Shown here: in pieces, positions 15,561 to 25,969 of the stretch
Position numbering within the stretch: position 1 is the first letter of the stretch
Layout of the letters: every line of letters starts with the position of its first letter
Source: JAGQIB01 sp041393395
GTDB lineage: Bacteria > ARS69
Direction of reading: 5' to 3'
DNA length: 64,000 nt
Assembly (NCBI GenBank): GCA_041393395.1
Contig: JAWKKG010000004.1
Coordinates: 909,163 to 973,162 of the forward strand
Notes under the pieces: model-generated
Database searches by the model: none
Told to the model about the DNA's origin: nothing
The model's input: only the letters and a program-made list of their open reading frames with translations
Translations under genes and position numbers: made by a program

Positions 15561-16767
15561 GGGCGCGGATCGAGTCCACGCGTCCCTCGGCCAGCTCGCG
15601 CCAGTCCGACTCCGGGTGGCTCGCGAGGAGTCGCTCGTACTCGAGCAGCGCGTCTTCCGTCTCGCCGAGTTCCCACAGCAGCTCCGCGCGCCGGATCGAG
15701 GCGATCTCGGCCTTCGGGCCGTCCGGATAGCGGTTCACGATCTCGAGGAACGCTTGCGCCGCCTCACGACGATGCCCGCCCTTGCGCAGCAGGTACGCGA
15801 GCTTGAGCAGCCCGCTCTCGGTGAGGTTCGTGGGGATCGCGTAGAGTCGCATCTGGCGGTAGAGCTCGGCGGTCCGCTCCACGTCCTCGGCCTGGCGTGC
15901 ATCGCGGAACAGGCGCAGGTACTCGGTCGACGCGTCGCCGATCTGCCCGAGCACGACGTAGGCACGAGCGCGCATCGCCGCCGACTCGTCGTCGTCGGGA
16001 ACGATCTCGAGATGGCGGGAGAGCTCGCCGATCGCGGCCCACCAGTCGCCGCGCTCGAAATGACGTCGCCCTCGCTCGCGGTGGACCTCCCGCCGCACGC
16101 CCGCCGGCAAGCCGAACAGGATCGCCAGCGCGATTCCGGTCAGGAACCCTCCGGCGTGCGCGCCGTAGGCCGTATTCGCGCCGCCGTTCCCCCAGGCGAC
16201 GAGTCCCTGCACGATCTGCAACGCGAACCAGAACGCGATGGCCACGAACGTCGGCACGAACGTGGCGCCGCCCTTCGTGATGCCGCCGAGGAGCGCGAGC
16301 AGGACCCACGCCACGCGCACTCGCTGATGATGAAAGCGCAACAGCGTCGCGCCGAGCAACGCGGCCACGCCGCCGGAGGCGCCGATGACCGGGATGTGGA
16401 AGAGGCGTGAGGTCGGATCGGTCACCAGGAGCTGCGACCAGCACCCCGCCACACCGCCCGCGACGAACACGAGCGCCAGCAGCGGAAAGCCCAGACGCGA
16501 TTCGAGCTGTCGCCCGAAGATCGCGAGGTACAGTCCGTTGCCGATCAGGTGCATCCACGAGCCATGGAGGAACAGCGAGAGGAACGCCCCCCGCCAGGTC
16601 GGATGATCCGGAAAGAAGGACGCCCCGACGAGCGTGCCGTAGGTGATCGGCGACAGCGTGCGGATCAGGTAGACGGCGAGGAGCGTGGTCACCAGCAGGT
16701 ACGTGCCGATGCCGCGTCCCTGCTTGGGCGCGTCGGTCCCGACCGGGTAGAAGAAGAAAAAGTACAC
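15442..16767 (-). CDS. Rhomboid intramembrane serine protease with TPR-like tail
   Basis: A 441-residue fusion. The N-terminal part (about 20-215) is a rhomboid protease with at least six membrane helices, the catalytic serine Ser131 in GASG, its partner His204 in GAHAGG, and the oxyanion-side HLIGN (73-77). After a cytoplasmic linker, residues 230-400 form helical TPR-like repeats with phrases such as RHFERGDWWAAIGELSRHLE and YPDGPKAEIAS. The final 35 residues are Ser/Pro/Arg-rich and lie in the overlap with the plus-strand gene, so their reality depends on the stop at 15442 being correct. The start is GTG 16767. It is the last gene of the tolC-to-rhomboid run. The substrate is unknown. Confidence 0.88.
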   Translation of the reverse strand: MYFFFFYPVGTDAPKQGRGIGTYLLVTTLLAVYLIRTLSPITYGTLVGASFFPDHPTWRGAFLSLFLHGSWMHLIGNGLYLAIFGRQLESRLGFPLLALVFVAGGVAGCWSQLLVTDPTSRLFHIPVIGASGGVAALLGATLLRFHHQRVRVAWVLLALLGGITKGGATFVPTFVAIAFWFALQIVQGLVAWGNGGANTAYGAHAGGFLTGIALAILFGLPAGVRREVHRERGRRHFERGDWWAAIGELSRHLEIVPDDDESAAMRARAYVVLGQIGDASTEYLRLFRDARQAEDVERTAELYRQMRLYAIPTNLTESGLLKLAYLLRKGGHRREAAQAFLEIVNRYPDGPKAEIASIRRAELLWELGETEDALLEYERLLASHPESDWRELAEGRVDSIRALTGRSDSPPTSGNRSPSATPASPARSAIGPRRSRNRSEA

Positions 16768-16807
16768 GCGCCCCCCGGGTTCGGTGGGGCGCGTCGCCGG
16801 TCACGGG

Positions 16808-16987
16808 CTAGCGCCCGGCGCCGTCGTCCTCCACCTCCGACCAGGAGGCGCGAACCTCGCGCTCGGGATCCAGGCCACGTCGCTTCCCTTCCGGAGGCGT
16901 GGGGCGCGCGGGCGCCGGGCCGACGGCCCGGAACAGACGCAGAACCCCCCAGAAGAGCAGCAGGGCGAGCAGTCCCCTCAGGAACAA
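16808..16987 (-). CDS. 59-residue single-pass membrane protein
   Basis: A small gene in the 240-bp gap between pspC-like and rhomboid genes. It starts with TTG at 16987, preceded by AAGGGGA about 6 bases upstream, and stops with TAG at 16808-16810. The product has one hydrophobic helix (residues 1-18, LFLRGLLALLLFWGVL) and a charged, proline-containing tail ending EVEDDGAGR. The layout resembles small DUF4834-type membrane proteins, a tentative comparison. Its position inside a closely packed operon, good ribosome site and membrane-then-acidic pattern argue for a real gene. Function unknown. Confidence 0.6.
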   Translation of the reverse strand: MFLRGLLALLLFWGVLRLFRAVGPAPARPTPPEGKRRGLDPEREVRASWSEVEDDGAGR

Positions 16988-17006
16988 CGGTGTCCCCTTC
17001 CTCGGA

Positions 17007-17768
17007 TCATCGGTCCGCCTCTTCCGCGCCTTGATCCGGGTCGACTCCGGGCCCCGAGCCGGTCCCGGGGGACTCGGATGCGGGGGCCGGCGCGCGGGGC
17101 GTCGGTCCCGCCGGGGGCGGCGGCGGCGCCGAAGCGGGCCCAGGGGAAGTCGCGAGATCCGGTCGCGGAACCTCCTCTTCGGGCAGGATCAGGATCAGCA
17201 ATACGTAGACCAGCAGAAAGAAGCCGGTCGTGAGCGTGGCGGCGAGAATGAACAGCAGTCGCACGAAGTTCGCGTCGACGCCTGCCTCCCGCGCGATTCC
17301 CCCGCACACGCCGGCGATCACGCGATCGGTCACGGATCGTCGCGCCTTCCGCTCGGATCCGAAGCCGAGGGCGGAGCGCGTGCGCGGCCAGATCAGTAGC
17401 GCGCCTGCGCCGAGCAATACGATCGGGGCGAGCACTTCGAAGTGCCAGAAGCGGAACGTGTGGCTGCGGAACTCCAGTCCGAACGCGCGAAACAGCAGCA
17501 GCGCCCCGAGCCCCATGAGCACCAGGCCGAAGATGCGCGTGGCAGGAGCGGCGGACGTTCCCGGAGCCGACCCCGCGGACGTCGCCGTGTCCTCCTCGGG
17601 CAGCAGGAAGATGGCCGCCACGTACGGAATCAGGCCGAATCCCCCGAGCAGAACGGACAGGATCCAGACGAGCCGGACGACGTTCGCGTCGATGCCGAAG
17701 TACTCCGCGACGCCTCCACAGACCCCGAACAGGATCTTCTCGTCGCGCGAGCGTACGAGCCGTTTCAA
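17007..17768 (-). CDS. PspC-family membrane protein with two PspC domains
   Basis: A 253-residue membrane protein with two PspC modules, at residues 1-58 and about 144-198. Both carry the signature GVCGG followed by NVVRL/NFVRL and an aliphatic helix ending LPEE. Between them lie two more membrane helices (about 79-95 and 111-128). The C-terminus (205-253) is Pro/Ala-rich and disordered. PspC proteins act in the phage-shock response to inner-membrane stress, where PspC relieves PspA repression; no pspA, pspB or pspF lies nearby. The TTG start at 17768 overlaps the upstream permease stop as TTGA and has GGGGGAAG upstream, so it is coupled to the peptide transporter genes. Confidence 0.88.
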   Translation of the reverse strand: MKRLVRSRDEKILFGVCGGVAEYFGIDANVVRLVWILSVLLGGFGLIPYVAAIFLLPEEDTATSAGSAPGTSAAPATRIFGLVLMGLGALLLFRAFGLEFRSHTFRFWHFEVLAPIVLLGAGALLIWPRTRSALGFGSERKARRSVTDRVIAGVCGGIAREAGVDANFVRLLFILAATLTTGFFLLVYVLLILILPEEEVPRPDLATSPGPASAPPPPPAGPTPRAPAPASESPGTGSGPGVDPDQGAEEADR

Positions 17769-18622
17769 ACGTCTTCCCCCCTTTCCCCCGGGTTCGCGAT
17801 CACCGTTCTCGGGTCGAGCGCGTCCCGTACCGCGTCGCCCAGCAGGTTCAAGGATAGTACCGACAACGCGAGCATCAGACCCGGAAACACCGAAACCCAG
17901 GGCGCCGACGTGAGGTAGTCCTTCCCCGCCGACACCATCGACCCCCAGCTCGCGGCCGGCGGTTGCGCGCCCAGGCCCAGGAACGAGAGGCTCGACTCGG
18001 CCAGGATCGTGGTGGCGACTCCCATGGTGAACGATACGAGCAAAGGGTTCAAACAGTTCGGGGCGACGTGACGCCACAGGATCCGCGGCCAGGGGACGCC
18101 GAGTGCCATCGCCGCCTGGACGTACTCGGACTCCCGGACCCGCATCGCCTCCGAACGCACGAGACGGGCGACCTCCGCCCAGCCCACGATGCCGAGCGCC
18201 ACCAGGAGCAGCGTGATCCCGGGCTCGAACGCCGCCGTGATCCCGATGAGCAGGAGCAGCGACGGGAACGCGAAGAAGATGTCCGCGGTTCGCATGATCA
18301 CGGAGTCCGCGAGTCCTCCCCGGAACCCCGCGAACAGTCCGAGGATCCCGCCGACCAGAACCGACACGAGGCGCGCCGTCAGCCCGATCCCGAGCGAGAG
18401 ACGGGCGCCGTAGAGGGTCCGAGAGAGAACGTCGCGACCCTGGTGATCCGTGCCGAACGGGTGGTGCCAGCTCGGCGCCGCGAGCCGCTCGTCCAGCGAA
18501 CCGGCCAGCGGGTCCGGCGCGATCCAGCCCGCCAGCGCCGCGGCGAGCACGAGCGCGAGGAGCACGAAGGCTCCGATCCGGGCGACCGGATCCGCACGCA
18601 ACCGGCGCCCGACGCGACTCAC
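17765..18622 (-). CDS. Dipeptide/oligopeptide ABC transporter permease (DppC type)
   Basis: A 285-residue inner-membrane permease of the DppC/OppC family. It has the family N-terminus (one helix followed by an extracytoplasmic HPFGTDHQGRDVLSR motif), a core of about five helices, and the EAA loop for ATPase contact, ESEYVQAAMALGVPWPRILWRH. The C-terminus NLLGDAVRDALDPR is also typical. The GTG start at 18622 overlaps the DppB-type gene as GTGA. It forms an importer with the two upstream genes, but no dedicated ATPase gene is adjacent; the fused ATPase at 37051 may serve both importers. Confidence 0.95.
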   Translation of the reverse strand: MSRVGRRLRADPVARIGAFVLLALVLAAALAGWIAPDPLAGSLDERLAAPSWHHPFGTDHQGRDVLSRTLYGARLSLGIGLTARLVSVLVGGILGLFAGFRGGLADSVIMRTADIFFAFPSLLLLIGITAAFEPGITLLLVALGIVGWAEVARLVRSEAMRVRESEYVQAAMALGVPWPRILWRHVAPNCLNPLLVSFTMGVATTILAESSLSFLGLGAQPPAASWGSMVSAGKDYLTSAPWVSVFPGLMLALSVLSLNLLGDAVRDALDPRTVIANPGERGEDV

Positions 18623-19566
18623 GCCGACCCCCGTGCGCCGAGCCGTTGCCGGATGCGGGGATCGAGCCAGCCGTAAGCGAGATCCACGGCGAGGTTCGCG
18701 AGCACGAATACCACCGAGAGGAAGAGCACGGTTCCCTGGATCGCCGGGAAGTCGCGGCGCAGGATCGCCTGGAGCGCGTACTGCCCCACTCCCGGCCACG
18801 CGAAGATCGACTCGGTGAGCACCGAGCCCGAGAGGTAGCTGCCGAAATCCAGCCCGATCAGCGTGATCACCGGCACGAGCGCGTTGCGCAGCGCGTGCCG
18901 GCCGACGACCGCGCCCTCGCGCAGTCCCTTCGCGCGGGACGTGCGCACGTAGTCCGCGCCGAGCACGTCGAGCAGGCTCGCGCGCGTCATGCGCGCGATG
19001 ACGGCGGCCGATCGCACCCCCAGTGTGACGGCCGGCAGGATCAGCGTGCGCGGATCGAGATCCACGTAGCCCGAGGGCGGCACCCAGCGCAATCGCAGTG
19101 CGAACAACCACAGCAGCAGGATCGCGGAGACGAAGACGGGCGTGGAGATCCCGCCGAGCGCGAGCAGCATCGAGAGCCGATCCGCGAATCGCCCGCGCGC
19201 GCGGGCCGCGGCGACGCCGAGTGCGATCCCGAGAAACGTGGCGAGCCCCATGGACGCCGTCGCCAGCAGCAGCGTGCGCGGGAATCGCTCGGCGAGCTCC
19301 TGCGCGACCGGGCGTCCGGTGGCGAACGACGTGCCGAGGTCCCCGCGGACGAGGCGGCCGACGAAGGACCCGAACTGCACGGGAAGCGGGCGATCCAGCT
19401 TCAGCTCGTGCCGGATGCGCGCGAGATCCTCCTCGCGATAGCGCTCTCCCGCCAGTGCGCGCGCGGGATCGCCGGGTAGCAGGTACGACAGCACGAACGC
19501 CACCGCCGCCACGCCGAGCAGCACCGGCGCGAGGAGCAGCAGGCGACGCGTCGCGTAGCCGATCAC
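18619..19566 (-). CDS. Dipeptide/oligopeptide ABC transporter permease (DppB type)
   Basis: A 315-residue permease of the DppB/OppB family with six membrane helices. The first helix is followed by the motif YLLPGDPARALAGE. The EAA loop reads GADYVRTSRAKGLREG..VGRHALRNAL in the conserved position (about 205-232). GVGQYALQAILRRDFP and the ending YGWLDPRIR are diagnostic of DppB-type subunits. The GTG at 19566 overlaps the binding-protein stop. It pairs with the permease at 17765-18622 to form the membrane channel of a peptide or nickel-type importer; the substrate cannot be read from sequence. Confidence 0.95.
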   Translation of the reverse strand: MIGYATRRLLLLAPVLLGVAAVAFVLSYLLPGDPARALAGERYREEDLARIRHELKLDRPLPVQFGSFVGRLVRGDLGTSFATGRPVAQELAERFPRTLLLATASMGLATFLGIALGVAAARARGRFADRLSMLLALGGISTPVFVSAILLLWLFALRLRWVPPSGYVDLDPRTLILPAVTLGVRSAAVIARMTRASLLDVLGADYVRTSRAKGLREGAVVGRHALRNALVPVITLIGLDFGSYLSGSVLTESIFAWPGVGQYALQAILRRDFPAIQGTVLFLSVVFVLANLAVDLAYGWLDPRIRQRLGARGSA

Positions 19567-21122
19567 CGGGATCCGTCGCCCCGCAGTCGCACGTCCAGCC
19601 AGCGTTCGGCCGCCGGGACCGCAGATGGACGATAGCCGTCCACGCGCTCCGACACGAGCGACTCCTGCACGGGATGCCAGAGGTAGATCCAGGGCGCGTC
19701 GGCGTGAATGCGCGCGTCGAGATCGCCGGCGAGACGCGCCCGGGCGTCCGGATCCGCGGTGCGCTCGAGACGGTCGAGATCCGAGTCCACGTCCGCGCGC
19801 CGGTACCGCGCGCGATTCCCGCCGCCGCCGATGTTGCGCGAGTGGAACAGCGGGACGAGGAAGTTCTCCGGGTCCGGATAGTCGGCGTACCAGTTGATGA
19901 AGAACGCATCCGTGTCGCCCGCATCGATCGACGCCTTCAGCGCACTCCAGTCGCGACGGCGAATCACGGAATGGACTCCCGCCTCGGCGAGATCCGCCTG
20001 CACCGCCTCCAGGACCTGCGACGCGAACGGGCTCGGCCGCTGCCAGAGCTCCAGCTCCCAGGAATCCGGAACGTTCGCCTCGTCGAGCAGGCGGCGAGCG
20101 AGCGCCACGTCGTGCTCGAACGGCTCCCCGGCGCCGCCACCCGGCAACGTCGGTGGAACGGCGCCCACGGCGCGCACGCCCCGTCCTCCCAGAACCTTCG
20201 CGAGAATCCGGTCGACGTTCACCGCGTGGTTCAGCGCCCGGCGCACGCGCGCATCGGAGAGCACGGGGTCCTCCGTGTTCAGCCCCACGTACTCCGTCAC
20301 GAGTGCGACCTGGCGCACGAGACGCGGATCGCCCGCGAATCGATCCGCCTGCGACGACGGCACCTCGAGCACGTCGAGACGTCCGGTCTCCCACTCCGCG
20401 ATCCGCGTGAACTCCTCCGGGAGAATCCGCACCGCGATCCGCTCGACGCCGGGCGCCGGGCCCGACCAGTGGGGATTCCGTGCGAACGTCAGGTGCGAAT
20501 CGCGCACCCGTTCCTCCACCCGCCACGGTCCCGTGGCGATCATCCCGTCCGGCTCCGCGCCGGCCGGAACCACGGCCGCGTTCGGCATGGCCAGCAGCGC
20601 GAGGAACGCGGCGGCGGGGCGGGAAAGCGTGATCGTGAGCGCGCCTTCTTCGGGGGCGAGCCCGCGGATCGTGTCCGCGTCACCGCGTCGGAACTCATCC
20701 GCCCCGTCGATCGTTTCGAGCACCCAGGTGCGCGGCGACGCCGTCTCGGGCGCGAGCAGGCGGCGGAAGCTCGCGACCACGTCGGCGGCGCCGAGCGGGT
20801 TTCCGTCCGAGTCCTTCGCGGCGGGGTCCAGCTCGAACCGATAGCGGAGCCCGTCTTCCGAGACGCTCCAGCGCGCGGCGAGGGCCGGACCGATCGTGCC
20901 GTCCGCCCGGAACGCCACGAGCCCCTGGTAGACGAGCGACACGGCGTTCGCGCCGACCACGTCGACGACCTTCGCGGGGTCGAGCGTGGCCGGATCCGAA
21001 GACCACGCGAGGTGGAGCGTGGATGCGTCCCGATCCGGGGTCGCCTGGCATCCACCGAGGACCCAGCCGGCGACCACGCCGACGCACACGCCGGCGAACC
21101 GGATCGCGAGCGGGCGCCTCAC
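19563..21122 (-). CDS. Peptide-binding lipoprotein (SBP family 5)
   Basis: A 519-residue extracytoplasmic substrate-binding lipoprotein of solute-binding family 5 (DppA/OppA type). The signal peptide ends in a lipobox LGGC (Cys25). The mature part shows the family blocks DPATLDPAKV near the N-terminus, AADVVASFRRLLAP, ATGPWRVEE and VRRALNHAVNVDRI. The C-terminal FFINWYADYPDPENFL is typical of oligopeptide binders. GTG 21122 overlaps the GWxTD protein's stop as GTGA. It delivers substrate to the two permeases downstream. Peptide, nickel and glycoside ligands are all known in the family. Confidence 0.94.
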   Translation of the reverse strand: MRRPLAIRFAGVCVGVVAGWVLGGCQATPDRDASTLHLAWSSDPATLDPAKVVDVVGANAVSLVYQGLVAFRADGTIGPALAARWSVSEDGLRYRFELDPAAKDSDGNPLGAADVVASFRRLLAPETASPRTWVLETIDGADEFRRGDADTIRGLAPEEGALTITLSRPAAAFLALLAMPNAAVVPAGAEPDGMIATGPWRVEERVRDSHLTFARNPHWSGPAPGVERIAVRILPEEFTRIAEWETGRLDVLEVPSSQADRFAGDPRLVRQVALVTEYVGLNTEDPVLSDARVRRALNHAVNVDRILAKVLGGRGVRAVGAVPPTLPGGGAGEPFEHDVALARRLLDEANVPDSWELELWQRPSPFASQVLEAVQADLAEAGVHSVIRRRDWSALKASIDAGDTDAFFINWYADYPDPENFLVPLFHSRNIGGGGNRARYRRADVDSDLDRLERTADPDARARLAGDLDARIHADAPWIYLWHPVQESLVSERVDGYRPSAVPAAERWLDVRLRGDGSR

Positions 21123-22350
21123 TCGTCCATTTCGAAGAACTCGCCCGTGCCGGCGTAGTCCACGAACAGGAAGCGCGCCGGCGGCGAGTCGTACTCCCAG
21201 AGTTCGGAGGCGGGAACCTCGTCGCCCGGTGGGCGAACCGATCGCCGGTCCGGTCTCCCGCGGCGCAGCAACACCTTGCCGCGATCCGTCAGCCATCCGT
21301 GCGAGTGGAACGGCTCGCGAAACCAGGTGACCGCAAGAGCGATCGACTCCTCGAGCCGTTCGCGGAAGTCCGGACCGTGGCGCGCGGCCTGCCGGCTCCA
21401 GAAATCGTCCAGTGCGGTCCGCCACGCATCCTCCCCGTGCGCGGCCGCGAGGGAGGCGCGCTCCTCCGGGGCCACGATCCCCACGATTTCCAGCGTGCGG
21501 TCCCGGTCCGAGCGGAACCACGCTTCCCCCGGCCGCACGTCGATCTCCCGGACCCGCACGCCGCCGCGCATTCCGTCGACCTCGACCTCGAGGCGATGAC
21601 GCCCCGGCCCGAGGTCGTCCACGGGGAGACGCAGGTCGAGCAGCACGTCTCCGCCGGTCACCTGGACGAGCGAGTCCGTCTCGGCCGTGGAGTTCTCCGG
21701 ACCGGCGATCCGGACCCGCACCCGGAAGTCGCCGCTCACCCCACTCGCCGGATGGAGGAGCGTGCGGACCCGGTTCCCCGACTCCCCGAGCCTCACCAGC
21801 GCACCGGGATTGGGCTCCACGCCCTCTTCCGTGTACCGCACCAGGCTGACGTCGCCAAGCGCGATCCGGAGGTCGGCCGTGTCGCCCTCGACGTGCCCCT
21901 GCACGCGCGAGGCGAGGCCGCCCTGGCGATCGCGGACCTCGATTCGCGCGTCGAAGTCGCCCGCCGGGATCCGCAGCCGGACCTCGCCGCGCGCGAAGCG
22001 CGACGGATCCCGCGTCTGGGAGAAGTCGTCCAGCCGCACGCGCCGCTCCCAGACGTCGCCTCCCACCTGGCGGTCCTTGCGCAGGCAGACCACGCTCACG
22101 TCGTAGCGGGCGCGGTAGTACCCGAGTTCCTGCCGGAACACGAGCTGGGCGACGGGGATCTCCCACACCACCGTGACGTCGAGCTTCCCGTCGTCCGCCG
22201 GGAAGGCCTCGACGTCCGCGAGAAAGAACGGCTTCCCGAGCGCCCGCGCCGGGAAGTCGTCGGCCGCCAGGGCGGGCGACGTCGCCGGGCCGGGCCCGGG
22301 CCCCAGCGCGAGCGCGAGCGCGAGGCCCACCCCGGCTGCGGCCCGCTGGC

Positions 22351-22354
<4 letters not shown>
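21119..22354 (-). CDS. GWxTD-domain exported protein
   Basis: A 411-residue exported protein ending in a GWxTD domain, found mainly in FCB-group and allied bacteria and of unknown function. A signal peptide (residues 1-28) leads into two or three beta-rich domains (about 35-270). The C-terminal domain carries the naming motif GWLTDRGKVLLRRGRPD (353-369) and the later phrase ELWEYDSPPARFLFVD. The TTG start at 22354 overlaps the ATPase gene as TTGA. It sits between an orphan ABC ATPase and a peptide-binding protein, so a link to transport across the envelope is possible but unproven. A second GWxTD protein lies at 28700. Confidence 0.85.
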
Positions 22355-23054
<700 letters not shown>

Positions 23055-23058
<4 letters not shown>

Positions 23059-24398
23059 GGGGTCGCGTTCGCCTCCGCCGGCGGCTCGAGCTCACCGATC
23101 GCGTTGCGGAGCGCCGCCGCCGCCAGCCGCGCCGTGTAGCGCGCCGAGACCAGCTCCGAGCTCGTGCGGGTGAGGTTCACGCGCGCGTCGATCACGTCGA
23201 GGATCGTGCCCTCGCCGATGCGGAAGCGCTCCTGGGCGAGACGGTGATCCTCCTCGGACGACTGCACCGCGACCTGCGCGACCTCGATCGCTCGCCGCGC
23301 GACCTCCAGGTCGTACCACGACTGGCTCACGAGGAAGCGCACCTGGCGCTCCGTGTCCTCGAGCTGCCGGCGGGAGTTCGCGAGCGTCGCCTGCGAGCGG
23401 CGGATGTTCGACTTCGTGAGCAAGCCGTCGAAGACCGTCCAGCTCATCCGGACGCCGTACGAGTAGTCCGTGTGGTCGTCGTCGAAACTGCTCAGCTCCG
23501 TGTTGAAGTAGCTCCCGGAAGCGAACAGGCTGAGCGACGGGATGTTGTTCGAGCGCGCGGCGCGTACGTCGTGCTTGCCCGAGAGCTCCCGCGACCGCGC
23601 GGCCCGCAGATCGGGGTTGACCTCCATCGCCCGCTCGATCGAGTCCGCCAGCGTCGATTGCGTGTCCTGCCCGGGACTGTCGGCCACGAGATCGATCTCG
23701 GCGAGTGCGTCCAATCCCATGTAGGTCGCGAGCGAGGCCTTCGCCACCCGCAGGTCCCGTTCCGCCTGGAGCTCGGACAGCAGGTTGTTCTGGTGATCCA
23801 CCTGCGCCTTGTACACGTCGGCGAGCGTGGCCGCTCCGAGCTCGCGCATCGCCTCCGTCTTCTTGAGCTGCTCCTGGGACAGCTCCTTGGCTCGGCGCGC
23901 GACCTCGAGCAGTTCCTGCTTCTCGAGCACGTCGACGTAGCGAGACTCGGTCTGGTACACCACGTCCTGGCGCGCGGAACGGTAGGCCTCCTCGGCTGCG
24001 TCGCGTCCGTAGCGCGCGGACTTCCAGGAGTTCCAGGTCCCGAGGCCGTCGAACAGCGTCCACGAGGCGTTCGCCCCGCCGCTCCAGTACGAGTCGTCGA
24101 ACACGATGAACTCGCCGCCGATCTGCTCGGTGGTGGTCTCCGGTTTGGTCCACGACCCGCTGACGGAAAGCCGTGGCAGGAAGCCGGACCGCGCCCCGGT
24201 GACTCCCGCCTCGGCGGATTGCAGGTTCGTCCGCGCCTGCTCGGCGGTCAGCGTGTTCCTGAGCGCGAGCGACGTGCACGTCGCGAGGTCGTAGGTCTCG
24301 GCGCCGGCGAGTCCCGGGGCCACGAGGACGGCGATCGACGCCGCGGCGACGAGCACGCCGCGCCCCGAGCGCGAAGGCGAGGGCCAGATCTGGTTCAT
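23055..24398 (-). CDS. TolC-family outer membrane efflux protein
   Basis: A 447-residue outer-membrane channel of the TolC family. A signal peptide (1-32, cleaved near LAGAE) is followed by the duplicated helical hairpin arrangement of TolC, with long coiled helices rich in Ala, Glu and Arg (for example about 130-215 and 330-430). VRMSWTVFDGLLTKSNIRRSQ and ASWTLFDGLGTWNSWKSAR mark the two repeats. The ATG at 24398 has GGGAGGT upstream. It overlaps the ABC ATPase gene and opens the run that continues to the rhomboid gene. The partner inner-membrane pump is not present in the window. Confidence 0.95.
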
Positions 24399-24463
24399 GC
24401 TACCTCCCAAGAGAACGCGGGGACGCATTTCTCCTGATACGCGGGGTCCGGGCCAGAGGTTCC

Positions 24464-25225
24464 CTACGCTCCGCTCATGGTCCAGGAAAGGAACAAGCGC
24501 ATGCCGATGACGGGGATCATCCCCAGGATCCACCAGACGAACGCGATGCCGAAGCCCCCGCCGCGGCTCAAACGATGGACGACGGACACGCCGATCGCGG
24601 ACACCACCAGGAACCAGATCGCGAACGGATCGAGGATCTCGAGCAGAGCCGCACCCTTCGAGTAGAAGTCCAGATCCGGGATGAGCGCCGCCGGACCGAG
24701 ACTGACCTCGACGGTGCCCGACATCGCCATCACGATCGATTTCACGAGCGAGCCGAGCATCGCGACGACCATCGCGGTGGCGGCCGCGGCGAGCGAGAAA
24801 CGGAAGCCCTGGCGACTGCCGAGAAAGCGCGAGCCCAGGTGGATCACGATCGCGCCGAACAGGATGCCGAAGATCGGCGTGAACACGGTCCCGCCGACGT
24901 TCTGGGCCACGACCTTGAAGCTCCGGTCGTCGGGGTCCGGCATCTTCGCGAGCGCCTCGTCGATCGCTTCCTCGGGCGCGCCGAACCGCTCCATCGACGC
25001 GATCGCCATCTCCCGTCCGAAATCGAGCGACACCGGCAGCGCGATCCACCCCCCGATCAGCGCGAACAGGAAGCAAAGGAGAACGGGACCGACCCAGAGC
25101 CCATCCGCGGCGACGGCGCGGAACGCGGCGGTCGGCGCGAAGAGAACCCGGAACGCGGCCGAGATGCCGAGCGGGCCCGAAGCCCCCGGCGTCGATTCGG
25201 GAGCGGACTGAGCAACCGGATCCAT
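24464..25225 (-). CDS. Yip1-like multi-pass membrane protein
   Basis: A 253-residue membrane protein with about five helices, resembling the Yip1 domain family (DUF-type Yip1 proteins are common in bacteria beside envelope genes). The N-terminal 25 residues are Pro/Ser-rich, then helices fall near 40-65, 120-140, 150-172, 193-213 and 220-245. A GTG at 25234 is possible, but the ATG at 25225 has GGAGG 8 bases upstream and is preferred. It lies 115 bp after the second tonB gene and 65 bp before tolC. Function unknown. Confidence 0.75.
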   Translation of the reverse strand: MDPVAQSAPESTPGASGPLGISAAFRVLFAPTAAFRAVAADGLWVGPVLLCFLFALIGGWIALPVSLDFGREMAIASMERFGAPEEAIDEALAKMPDPDDRSFKVVAQNVGGTVFTPIFGILFGAIVIHLGSRFLGSRQGFRFSLAAAATAMVVAMLGSLVKSIVMAMSGTVEVSLGPAALIPDLDFYSKGAALLEILDPFAIWFLVVSAIGVSVVHRLSRGGGFGIAFVWWILGMIPVIGMRLFLSWTMSGA

Positions 25226-25339
25226 CGGACTCACCTCCGTGAAGGGGCGGCTCAGGGTAACGGAGGCGGCTCCTCCCCGCCACGCGCTTTCGGACGGCTC
25301 ACGGAACAGGCGCCGCGAGTCGGCCCCGGGCGGGGACGG

Positions 25340-25969
25340 TCAGCGGAGCGTGAACCGCACGGGTACCAGGATCGTGCTCGCCACCGGCCGTCCGCTCATC
25401 CGGGCCGGGTCGAACGTCCAGCGCCGCGCCGCCGCGAGGGCCGCGTCCGCGAACGCGGAACCGTCGGACCGGACCGCGACGACGTCCACGACCCGGCCCC
25501 GCTCGTCCACCGAGATCCGGAGCAGCACCTCTCCCTCCAGGCCGGCGGCTCGGGCGAGCTCCGGGTACTCCGGGTCCTCCGCCCGCCGCAGCTTCGGTGC
25601 TTGCTCGAAGACCCGAAAGGTCTCGCCCCGGGGACCGATGGGCACCGGGGCGGACAGCGGCGGCGGATCGGCGTCGGCCGGCGTCGCGAGGTCCGGCCGG
25701 ATGTCCCGGGGCGGGGTCTCGTCGAGATCCCCGGCCAGACTCCGCGAGACGGGGCGCGAGCGCGGCGGAGGAGGAGGCGGCGGCACGGCCTCGAACGGAA
25801 CGACGTCGACGAACTCGATCTCGCCGGAACTCTCGACGGGGACCGGACGCTCGGGAAGAGGCGGGAACAGCGCGAATGCCACGAGGTGCAACGCGATCGA
25901 GGCGGCGATCGCGAGATCCAGCGCCCGACGCCCGGAGCGGGCGCGGCGCAGGCGGAAACGAGAGGACAT
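25340..25969 (-). CDS. TonB-family energy transducer, second copy
   Basis: A 209-residue TonB protein that carries proton-motive force from ExbB/ExbD to outer-membrane receptors. It has a basic N-tail, one membrane helix (about 19-36), a proline-rich spacer (about 65-85 with seven consecutive prolines) and a C-terminal TonB fold (about 115-209) with the family's DPEYPELAR and VLLRISVDERGRV blocks. The ATG at 25969 has GGAGG upstream. It is a diverged duplicate of the tonB gene immediately before it; the C-terminal domains share the same motif order. Probably the distal gene of exbB-exbD-exbD-tonB-tonB. Confidence 0.88.
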   Translation of the reverse strand: MSSRFRLRRARSGRRALDLAIAASIALHLVAFALFPPLPERPVPVESSGEIEFVDVVPFEAVPPPPPPPRSRPVSRSLAGDLDETPPRDIRPDLATPADADPPPLSAPVPIGPRGETFRVFEQAPKLRRAEDPEYPELARAAGLEGEVLLRISVDERGRVVDVVAVRSDGSAFADAALAAARRWTFDPARMSGRPVASTILVPVRFTLR

